Source of the DNA: Acidimicrobiales bacterium
Lineage (GTDB): Bacteria; Actinomycetota; Acidimicrobiia; Acidimicrobiales; Aldehydirespiratoraceae
Length of the DNA stretch: 49,620 nt
Reading direction: 5' to 3'
Assembly: GCA_029263215.1 (NCBI GenBank)
Contig: JAJCXY010000120.1
Coordinates: forward strand, 1 to 49,620
In this document: positions 16,524-23,521 of the stretch, one piece after another
Numbering within the stretch: the first letter of the stretch is position 1
Layout of the letters: each line of letters begins with the position of its first letter
Position numbers and translations under genes: made by a program
Notes under the pieces: generated by a model
The model's input: only the letters and a program-made list of their open reading frames with translations
Told to the model about the DNA's origin: nothing
The model's database searches: none

Positions 16524-18221
16524 TCACCAGAGGCGAGCCGACCGATCGGCCAGGGCGGCGAACTCCTCGGTTTGGTCGGAGCGCCGCTCGTCGTCGAGTA
16601 GTTCGGCCTCTTCGGCCACTACATCGATGTCGATGTCTTCGGCATGGGGGCTATGGCGGAGAACCTCGGCCCAGACCGCCACGGTGGTGGCCAGGCGCAG
16701 CTCAAAGTCGGCGTCTCGCCAATCTCCGACGATGTCGTCTCGATCGATGAGGATTTCGAGTTCGGTCCACTCACCGTTGTCGGGGTCGATCCAGGCGACT
16801 GTGACCTTGCCCAGTTCGTCGCTCACGCCGTCGCCGGCGAGATCGAGTTCGTACAGTGCGGTGACGGTGTGGCCCGATGAGAGCTCACCGGCATCGACGT
16901 CTTCGTTGCGGAAGTCGCGGTCGAGTATGCCCCGGTTCTCGAATCCGATCAGGCGGTAGGCGTCGACGTTGTCGCCATCGAACGACACCTGGATTCGGGC
17001 GTCTGTCGCGACCGGGGCAAGAGTTGCCACCAGTTCCTCCTCGAACAGGCGCTCGGCCTCCTCGCGGTTGTCGACGTAGGCGTAGAAACCGTCACCTCGG
17101 TCGGCCAACTGCTCCATGGTCTCGTCGTTGAAGTTGCCCATGCCGAAACCCACCGTCACGAGTTGGATGCCGTTGATCGCCCGGTCGGAGATCTCGGTGC
17201 TCAGGGCCGCGGGATCGGTGGTGCCGACGTTGGCCACCCCGTCGGAAGCGAGGATCAGGCGATTGATCCCACCCTCGGCGAATGCCTCTTCGGCCAGTTC
17301 GTAGGCGGTTATCAGGCCGGCCTCGAGGTTGGTCGATCCGCCGGGGCGCAGCGAATCGATCGCCTCGATGATGTCGCTCTGGTCGCGAGCCCGGGTGGGC
17401 TCCAAGACGATGGCCGAGCTGTCGCCGTACGTCACGATCGCCACCGAATCGTCGTCGTGGAGTTCGCGGACCAGTTCGGCGAGGGCCTCCTTCACCAGGC
17501 CCAGACGATCATCGCGGTCCATCGAACCCGATGTGTCGACCACGAAGGTGAGGGTGGCCGCGGGGCGATCCAGATCGTCGATCCTGGCCGCCTGCACGCC
17601 CACCCGCATGATCACCCGGTCGCTGCCAGCATCGACGGAGTAGGGCGACGGGGCGCCGTCGACGTAGAGCGCCAGTCCGTTGGAGGGTGGGGTGTAGTCG
17701 TAGTCGAAAGCATTGACGAACTCTTCGACCCTCACAGATTCCGACTCCGGCAGGACTCCTTCGTCGAGCCAGCGTCGGGCGATCGTGTACGAGCCGGTGT
17801 CGACATCGAGAGCAAAGGTCGACAGGGTGTCGACCGAGGTTTCCACGAAGGGCCTCACGCCGTAGTCAACGAAGGTGTTGTCGTCGAGTCGTGCCGGGTC
17901 GGGCTCGTCGCTGCTTGCGAAGAATCCGCTCTCGTCGCCGGAGGGCGCGGCCCTGTCCTCATCGTCGCCACTGAAGGATGCGCCGTCATCTCCCGCGTCA
18001 TCTCCCGCGTCGTCCCCATCGGAGTCCCCGGCGGAATCGTCCCCCGAGCTGGCGTCGCCGTCGTCTCCCGCTTCGCCCACGGAGGTGTCGTCACCACCGG
18101 CACTGCTGTGGTCTGAATCGTCGCCACACGCCGAGGCGACGAGAGCCAGAGCGATCAATACCGCCGCCATGGGCCTCCATGAGAGTCTTGATTTCCCGTT
18201 TGGTTCTCTGGTGTTGTCCAT
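16524..18221 (-). CDS. VWA domain lipoprotein (YfbK-like)
   Basis: A 565-residue surface lipoprotein. The signal peptide ends in the lipobox VASAC (Cys32), followed by about 65 residues very rich in Asp, Gly and Ser that should form a flexible acidic tether. Residues near 130-180 match the YfbK N-terminal domain (STFALDVDTGSYTIARRW, VRVEEFVNAFDYDY). The von Willebrand A domain follows with an intact metal-ion site DTSGS (229-233), a later Thr in GGSTNLEAG, and ASDG. A C-terminal YfbK-type domain has LRLATTVAVWAEVLRHSP. It probably binds ligands outside the membrane through a divalent metal; the partner is unknown. It is transcribed divergently from the VIT-type transporter. Confidence 0.9.
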   Translation of the reverse strand: MDNTREPNGKSRLSWRPMAAVLIALALVASACGDDSDHSSAGGDDTSVGEAGDDGDASSGDDSAGDSDGDDAGDDAGDDGASFSGDDEDRAAPSGDESGFFASSDEPDPARLDDNTFVDYGVRPFVETSVDTLSTFALDVDTGSYTIARRWLDEGVLPESESVRVEEFVNAFDYDYTPPSNGLALYVDGAPSPYSVDAGSDRVIMRVGVQAARIDDLDRPAATLTFVVDTSGSMDRDDRLGLVKEALAELVRELHDDDSVAIVTYGDSSAIVLEPTRARDQSDIIEAIDSLRPGGSTNLEAGLITAYELAEEAFAEGGINRLILASDGVANVGTTDPAALSTEISDRAINGIQLVTVGFGMGNFNDETMEQLADRGDGFYAYVDNREEAERLFEEELVATLAPVATDARIQVSFDGDNVDAYRLIGFENRGILDRDFRNEDVDAGELSSGHTVTALYELDLAGDGVSDELGKVTVAWIDPDNGEWTELEILIDRDDIVGDWRDADFELRLATTVAVWAEVLRHSPHAEDIDIDVVAEEAELLDDERRSDQTEEFAALADRSARLW

Positions 18222-18339
18222 GCGGGCTCAGACGGACCCAAGTGCCGCCAGGGTCCCGGGTTCATCGGTTCGTAACGGCCTTGTCACCCGACCGCCGCCT
18301 ACGTCATGGTTTCGCGTCCAGGGCTGGCAGACTGCACGA

Positions 18340-19098
18340 GTGAGCGACCGCACCGGCGATGACTCGACCGAAGAAGTGACCGAGATTCCCGTGGCCCATC
18401 ACCACATGGTGCACTCCCATCGCGATGTGCAGGGCGGCGCCGCTCGCGCCGCGGTATTCGGCGTGAGCGACGGCCTGGTATCAAACGTCGCCCTCATCAT
18501 CGGAATCGCCGGCGCATCCACCGACGGTTCACTCGTCCGCCTCGCCGGTGTCAGCGGGCTGCTGGCCGGCGCCATCTCCATGGCGGCCGGTGAGTGGGTC
18601 AGTGTGCGGGCCCACAATGAGCTCGTCGAACGCGAGCTCGACATCGAACGTAAGTCGCTGGCCGAAAATCCCGAGGCAGAAAAGCGTGAGCTGGCGGCCA
18701 TCTACCGGGCGCGAGGACTTGCTGCCGAACACGCTGAGCAGGTAGCCGAGGGCATCATGTCCGACCCCGAGATCGCCCTCGACGTACACGCCCGAGAAGA
18801 ACTCGGGGTCGACCCTGACGGGATCGGATCGCCGTTGAAGGTGGCGGTGGCATCGTTCCTGGCCTTCACGGTGGGCGCCTTCATCCCCCTGTTCCCCTGG
18901 CTCTTCTCGGAAGGCTCCAACGCCACGATCGCATCGGTCATTCTCGGGGTCAGCGGCGCCGCCGTGGTCGGCTTCCTCCTCGCCATGTTCACCGAACGCA
19001 GCCCCCTGCGCACCGCTTCTCGCCAGGTGCTCGTCGCGGTGCTGGCGTGCGCGGCCACCTACCTGATCGGCAATGCGCTGGGCGTCTCGGTGGCCTGA
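18340..19098 (+). CDS. VIT1/CCC1-family metal ion transporter
   Basis: A 252-residue membrane protein of the vacuolar iron transporter family, which moves Fe2+ or Mn2+. Helix 1 has the conserved FGVSDGLVSNVALIIG, and helix 2 has AGAISMAAGEWVSVRAHNEL, the metal-selective transmembrane motif. A cytoplasmic acidic/helical domain (about 90-150, with ELAAIYRARGLAAEHAEQVAEGI) is the metal-binding region in family members. Three further helices end the protein. A histidine-rich N-terminus (VAHHHMVHSH) may bind metal. GTG 18340 is the start just ahead of this region; there is no clear Shine-Dalgarno sequence. Confidence 0.9.
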   Translation: MSDRTGDDSTEEVTEIPVAHHHMVHSHRDVQGGAARAAVFGVSDGLVSNVALIIGIAGASTDGSLVRLAGVSGLLAGAISMAAGEWVSVRAHNELVERELDIERKSLAENPEAEKRELAAIYRARGLAAEHAEQVAEGIMSDPEIALDVHAREELGVDPDGIGSPLKVAVASFLAFTVGAFIPLFPWLFSEGSNATIASVILGVSGAAVVGFLLAMFTERSPLRTASRQVLVAVLACAATYLIGNALGVSVA

Positions 19099-19153
19099 CC
19101 GGCCCGCGCAAATCTTCCCATCAAGGCCGTGTAGCAATGGGTCGATGGAACTA

Positions 19154-19177
19154 CCGCGACCCACAACCGGGTCGCGG
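19154..19177 (+). other. Perfect 9-bp hairpin upstream of the DUF1800 gene
   Basis: Arms CCGCGACCC (19154-19162) and GGGTCGCGG (19169-19177) are exact inverse complements with a 6-base loop. It ends 22 bases before the DUF1800 start codon and leaves the Shine-Dalgarno AAAGGG (19190-19195) free. No T-run follows. It could terminate the VIT transcript or be a 5' leader structure for the surface-protein operon. Confidence 0.5.
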
Positions 19178-19199
19178 CTGCGGGTGGGGAAAGGGTTGT

Positions 19200-20615
19200 A
19201 TGCCAGCGACCGACACGGTCACGAGAGCAGACGCGGCGCACTTGCTCCGCCGAGCCGGCTACGGAGGATCAGAGGCAGAGATCACGGGGCTGACCGGCCA
19301 GAGCCGGCGGGCGTGTGTGGACGCGGTCATGGGTTTTCGGTCCACCGACGCGATCCCCGTCGGTCCCGATGTCGGGGTCCCCGGATTCGTCAACAAGGCG
19401 TCGCAATGGGACGCTCACAGCGACGTCATCTCCTGGTGGGTGGATCGCATGGCCACCCTCGCCAACCCCACCACGACACCGTCGCCTGCTCCGGCCGCCG
19501 CCGCCGACTTACCGATCTACGAACGGCTCGCCTTCTTCTGGCACGACCACTTCGCGTGCGCCCAGGACAAGGTGAGCGATCTTCCCGTGATGTGGGATCA
19601 GATCAGGACCCTGCGGCGGATGGCCATGGGCAGCTTCGATGCCTTGGTGAGGGCCATCGCCGTTCACCCTGCGATGCTCGTGCACCTCGACAACCAGCAC
19701 AACACCGTCTCCGAACCCCAGGAAAATTTCGGACGCGAACTCATGGAGCTGTACACCTGCGGCGTAGGGGAGTTCACCGAAGCCGACGTGGTGGCGATGA
19801 CCAGCGCCTGGACCGGGCACAACACGGTCGGGTGGGACAACGTCAACAACTTCTGGGACAGCACCTACGTCTACGACGAAGGAGCCCACGACTTCGGAAC
19901 GAAGACCCTGTTCGGGTACAGCGCGAACTGGAACGGGATAGCCCAGAACAGCAGTGAGCGCGACACGGTCAACGAATTGGTGCACGGTGTGCGTCAGGGC
20001 GCGACGGCGCGCCGGATTGCCCGCAAACTGTTTGCCTGGTTCGCCCACCGTGAGCCATCGGAGGCCACGGTTCAGGGGCTCGCTGATGTGTTCGTGGCCA
20101 ACGGCATGTCGATCGGTCCCCTTCTCCGCGCCATTCTCGAACACGACGAGTTCTGGAGTGCGACGAGCCGCTGGGGCCTGGTGAAGAACCCCACCGACTA
20201 CATAGCCACGTTGGTTCGGCGCACCGGCGCCGATGCCTGGGATCTCGGGCTCCACTGGCGGATGTACAACATGGGTCAGGTGCCCCTCGATCCCCCCAGC
20301 GTGGCGGGGTGGGGGAGCGATCTGGGCTGGCTCTCCACCGCCTCGGCCTGGGGCCGAGGGCGTTTCGCCGGCGGCATGCGTTGGTCGGCCACCAATACCG
20401 AGACAGGGCTCGGACTCCTCGCCAACCTGCAGGACAGCGGGGCCACCAACGGGGTGCAGACCCTTCTCGACCTGTTCGGGCTCGAGGAAGTGTCCTCCCA
20501 GACGCGCTCGCGGCTCGAGGAGTGGTTCGACGAGGCCCACGCCACCGACCGCTGGTCGATACCACCCCAGGGTTTCATGCTCGGCGCCCTCACTCCCGAG
20601 TTCCAGGTCTACTGA
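19200..20615 (+). CDS. DUF1800 domain protein
   Basis: A 471-residue protein of the DUF1800 family, widespread in actinobacteria, planctomycetes and proteobacteria and of unknown biochemical role. Diagnostic blocks are AAHLLRRAGYGGSEAEI at the N-terminus, RLAFFWHDHFA, the central PQENFGRELMELYTCGVG, and YTEADV-like VGEFTEADVVAMTSAWTG. Late blocks are VKNPTDYI and PLDPPSVAGW. ATG 19200 is preceded by AAAGGG at ideal spacing. It is the first gene of a pair with the DUF1501-SLH gene 11 bases downstream, the standard arrangement for these two families. No classical signal peptide is seen; export may depend on the Tat-exported partner, which is inference. Confidence 0.92.
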   Translation: MPATDTVTRADAAHLLRRAGYGGSEAEITGLTGQSRRACVDAVMGFRSTDAIPVGPDVGVPGFVNKASQWDAHSDVISWWVDRMATLANPTTTPSPAPAAAADLPIYERLAFFWHDHFACAQDKVSDLPVMWDQIRTLRRMAMGSFDALVRAIAVHPAMLVHLDNQHNTVSEPQENFGRELMELYTCGVGEFTEADVVAMTSAWTGHNTVGWDNVNNFWDSTYVYDEGAHDFGTKTLFGYSANWNGIAQNSSERDTVNELVHGVRQGATARRIARKLFAWFAHREPSEATVQGLADVFVANGMSIGPLLRAILEHDEFWSATSRWGLVKNPTDYIATLVRRTGADAWDLGLHWRMYNMGQVPLDPPSVAGWGSDLGWLSTASAWGRGRFAGGMRWSATNTETGLGLLANLQDSGATNGVQTLLDLFGLEEVSSQTRSRLEEWFDEAHATDRWSIPPQGFMLGALTPEFQVY

Positions 20616-20626
20616 GGATCCCACTG

Positions 20627-22465
20627 ATGAAACATCTTCTCACTCCCGAACGCGCCAGCCTCCGTCGACCCTCAGAGGCCGATATCGCCCGTATCCGCCT
20701 ATCCCGCAACGACCACTCCGCCGATGGCCTGGCTCGTCGCCGCTTCCTCCAGGGCTCCTTGGCGGTCGGTGGTGGGGCGGGAATCGGGCTCGTCCCCGGT
20801 GTGATGGACCAGATAGCAGCGGCGGCGACGCCCCTCGCCGCGAATCAGAAGATCCTGGTCACGGTGTTCCTCAATGGCGGCAACGACCACCTCAACACCC
20901 TGGTGCCCGCCGAGGACCCCGCCTACCAGACCGCCCGTGGCTCGCTGGCAGTCAGCGTCGATGGTTCCACCGCAGTGGGCGAGGGCTTGCACCTGCACCC
21001 CAACCTCGGTCGCCTGAAGGCTCGATTCGACGCGGGCCAGGTAGCCCTCATCCGGGGAGTCGGTGAGGAGTCCGACGACCACAGCCACTTCACGTCGATG
21101 GCCACATGGATGTCTGGCATACAGAACATGATCCCCGCCACCGGCTGGCTCGGTCGCTATCAGGACGGCGCCGGACTCGACGATCTCGGAGCGGTCGCGA
21201 TCGGGTGGGGCGGGGTGCCACTCGCCCTCCACGGTGATGTGTCCACCGCGGTTGCCCTTCCCCCCAATGGCTCCCTGTTCGGCGCCGACCGATCATCGGC
21301 ATGGGAGCGATACGCCTTCGAGGCGATCAGCGACCTCGGCATCACCGGCGGCGGCGTCGGGCCCTACGGAGACACGGTGGCCGCGGCCTTCGGCGATGCG
21401 GTCGACACGGCCCAGGAGATCTCCCCCGCTTTCGTGTCGACACTCGCGGAGGATGGGTTGGCTCGCGACCTCGGACTGGCCGCTCAGGTCATCAACCTCA
21501 ACCTGGGAACCCAACTCGTCAACGTCGACCTCGGCGGGTTCGATCACCACGACAGCCAACGCCCCGACCACGACGATCTTCTCGCCGAACTCGATGCAGG
21601 TATCGATGCCTTCTTCAACAACCTGTTGCCCGCATTCGCAGCCCGCACCACAGTGCTCGTTGCGTCGGAGTTCGGTCGCCGGGTGAGTTCCAACAGCACG
21701 GGCACCGACCACGGCAGCGCAGGCCTGATGATGATGGTCGGCCCGTCGGTCAACGGCGGACTACACGGCACCCAACCGTCGCTGACCAACCTCGACCGTC
21801 GAGGCGATATGCACCACCACCTCGACTTCCGGACGGTGTACGCGTCGGTTCTCAGCCAATGGCTCGGTGCCGACGACACTGAGATCCTGGGGGTCGGGTA
21901 CCCCCAGCTGGATCTCTTCAGCGAGACCAGCCTCAACCTCTTCTGGGATGTCAACAGTTCCCAGTACTACGCGCCCGCGGTCGGCTGGCTGGCGGCGACC
22001 GGGATCACCACCGGGACCGGACCAGGCACGTTCTCACCGACCGACCCGGTCACGCGAGGCCAGATGGCCACCTTCCTCTGGCGCTACAAGGGCAAGCCCG
22101 GCGGTGCCCCCGGTTCGGGGTTCGGTGACGTACCGGCCGGACGCTTCTACACCGACGCGGTCGACTGGCTCTTCGACGCCGGCATCACCACGGGAACGGG
22201 TCCGGGCACCTTCTCGCCCGATGATCCGGTGACACGGGGCCAATTGGCCACCTTCCTCTGGCGGCTCGAGGAATCTCCCACCGGTTCGCCCCCGTCCGGA
22301 TTCAGCGATGTGGGGCCCGGCCGGTACTACTCCGTGGCCGTCGATTGGCTCCTCGACCGAGGCATCACCACGGGCACGGGCGACAATCGCTACTCGCCCG
22401 GCGACGCGGTGACACGGGGCCAGATGGCCACCTTCCTCTGGCGCCTGGCGGGAAGCCCCGCCTGA
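20627..22465 (+). CDS. DUF1501 protein with C-terminal SLH repeats
   Basis: A 612-residue exported protein. The N-terminus has a twin-arginine signal (ARRRFLQGS near residue 37, then a small-residue hydrophobic stretch). The DUF1501 domain, distantly related to sulfatases and alkaline phosphatases, spans about 75-430. It has VTVFLNGGNDHLNTLVP, the ESDDHSHFTSMATWMSG block, NVDLGGFDHHD and VASEFGRRV. The last 170 residues are three S-layer homology-type repeats of 60 residues, each ending TRGQMATFLWR or similar, which should anchor the protein to the cell wall. GAGGA lies 8 bases before ATG 20627. It is cotranscribed with the DUF1800 gene. The enzymatic role, if any, is unknown. Confidence 0.92.
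   Translation: MKHLLTPERASLRRPSEADIARIRLSRNDHSADGLARRRFLQGSLAVGGGAGIGLVPGVMDQIAAAATPLAANQKILVTVFLNGGNDHLNTLVPAEDPAYQTARGSLAVSVDGSTAVGEGLHLHPNLGRLKARFDAGQVALIRGVGEESDDHSHFTSMATWMSGIQNMIPATGWLGRYQDGAGLDDLGAVAIGWGGVPLALHGDVSTAVALPPNGSLFGADRSSAWERYAFEAISDLGITGGGVGPYGDTVAAAFGDAVDTAQEISPAFVSTLAEDGLARDLGLAAQVINLNLGTQLVNVDLGGFDHHDSQRPDHDDLLAELDAGIDAFFNNLLPAFAARTTVLVASEFGRRVSSNSTGTDHGSAGLMMMVGPSVNGGLHGTQPSLTNLDRRGDMHHHLDFRTVYASVLSQWLGADDTEILGVGYPQLDLFSETSLNLFWDVNSSQYYAPAVGWLAATGITTGTGPGTFSPTDPVTRGQMATFLWRYKGKPGGAPGSGFGDVPAGRFYTDAVDWLFDAGITTGTGPGTFSPDDPVTRGQLATFLWRLEESPTGSPPSGFSDVGPGRYYSVAVDWLLDRGITTGTGDNRYSPGDAVTRGQMATFLWRLAGSPA
21955..22443 (+). repeat. Three in-frame SLH repeats with exact 180-bp period
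   Basis: The segment ending ...GCCACCTTCCTCTG recurs at 22080, 22260 and 22440, exactly 180 bases (60 codons) apart. Each unit encodes a tyrosine-rich start, GITTGTG, a SP-D-P/A-V motif and TRGQ-ATFLWR. The first two units share the GPGTF loop, while the third has DNRY. High nucleotide identity in the 3' half of each unit suggests recent duplication or gene conversion inside the coding region. Confidence 0.85.
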
Positions 22466-22523
22466 GCGCATGGAGGTGGTGAGAACAAGCGATCGGCGTC
22501 GCCCAATCGCGCCTCGGAGGCGG

Positions 22524-22538
22524 TGCGAACTACAGTGG
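22524..22538 (+). promoter_or_regulatory. Putative promoter element upstream of the PLP-fold gene
   Basis: TGCGAACTACAGTGG contains TACAGT (22531-22536), a plausible -10 box about 50 bases ahead of ATG 22587. The same 15-base string with one change occurs upstream of the NfeD/flotillin operon (45158-45172). No -35 match is apparent at either place, so it may be an extended -10 promoter or a regulator site. Confidence 0.35.
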
Positions 22539-22586
22539 CTTTGACCCTGGGGCTCATCAATGACGACTGGAACAGTCGAGGGAGAA

Positions 22587-23504
22587 ATGAGAGTCGATCT
22601 CGACCGAGTGGTGGAAGCCGCCCAGCTGATCCCCCGCCAGTTCATTCGCACCGCCCAGTACCGCAGTGAAGGCATCAGTCGCCTTCTCGGTTTAGAGGTG
22701 ATCCTCAAGATCGAGACCGCCAACCCGGTGGGATCGGTGATGGGCCGCGCCGCGGAGTGGTGGTTTGAGAGCCATCCTGCGGCTCATCGTGTGGTGTGTG
22801 CGTCTGCCGACGACTTCGGCATGGCCATGGCCCACGCGGGCCGATCACGAGGGATCGAGGTCGAGTTGTTCGGCCCGACGTCTGCTGACCGGGCCAAGGT
22901 CGACGCCCTGCGCCACGCGGGCACCACCGTGAGGCTCGACGCCGACGACCCCGAGGACATCCGCGAGGAGGCTCGTCGTTACGGCTCGATGGTCGACGGC
23001 ATGTTGGTGCTCGACGGGGAACACATCGAGCTGGTGGAGGGTGCGGCCACGATGGCCGCCGAGATCGAACACCTCGACGAACCGCCCGATGCTTTCTTCG
23101 TGCCTCTCGGTTCGGGCACGCTCGCACTGGGCACTGCCACCTGGTGCCACGCCCGGATGCCTCGCACGCGGGTGGTGGGGGTCGGGGCCGAAGGCGCGCC
23201 GGCGATGGCCCGTTCGGTCCGTGAACACCGCGTTGTCACTACTCCGTCGGTGTCCACCGCCGCGTCCGAACTGGCTGTCCGGGTGCCGTCGGAGCCGATC
23301 GTGGTGCCGCTCGGGTCGGCTCTCGACGACACGGCCCTCGTGTCCGATCGGCACATGGAGCAGGCTGCGGCTGCGCTCGCCAGCCATGAGGGGATCCGGG
23401 TCTCGCTCAGCGGGGCGGCGGCTCTCGCCGCCGTAGCGGTTGCGGCCCCGTCGCTGCGGGGTTCCACCGTGGTGGTTGCGGTCACTTCACGCGCCATCGG
23501 CTGA
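22587..23504 (+). CDS. PLP fold-type II (threonine dehydratase-like) protein, catalytic Lys absent
   Basis: A 305-residue protein with the fold of threonine dehydratase or threonine synthase: LDRVVEAAQLIPRQFIRT, then ISRLLGLEVILKIETANPVGS and a late FVPLGSGTLALGT phosphate-loop counterpart. In active relatives the NPxGS motif is followed by x-Lys, which forms the Schiff base with pyridoxal phosphate; here it reads GSVMGRA, with Met52 at that position. The SSGNH asparagine loop is also replaced by ASADDFG. The protein is therefore probably a non-catalytic or non-PLP relative. ATG 22587, with GGGAG just upstream, fits the family start; ATG 22560 is in frame and would add nine residues. Confidence 0.75.
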   Translation: MRVDLDRVVEAAQLIPRQFIRTAQYRSEGISRLLGLEVILKIETANPVGSVMGRAAEWWFESHPAAHRVVCASADDFGMAMAHAGRSRGIEVELFGPTSADRAKVDALRHAGTTVRLDADDPEDIREEARRYGSMVDGMLVLDGEHIELVEGAATMAAEIEHLDEPPDAFFVPLGSGTLALGTATWCHARMPRTRVVGVGAEGAPAMARSVREHRVVTTPSVSTAASELAVRVPSEPIVVPLGSALDDTALVSDRHMEQAAAALASHEGIRVSLSGAAALAAVAVAAPSLRGSTVVVAVTSRAIG

Positions 23505-23521
23505 GCGTTCGCCCTGTCGCG

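Noticed and set aside
21955-22443. 180-bp periodic repeat considered as a CRISPR-like or mobile repeat
   Set aside because: The units are adjacent, in frame and encode SLH domains; no spacers or transposase.
22489-22510. Short imperfect hairpin after the DUF1501-SLH gene as terminator
   Set aside because: Only a 5+3 base-pair stem with bulges and no T-run; too weak to call.
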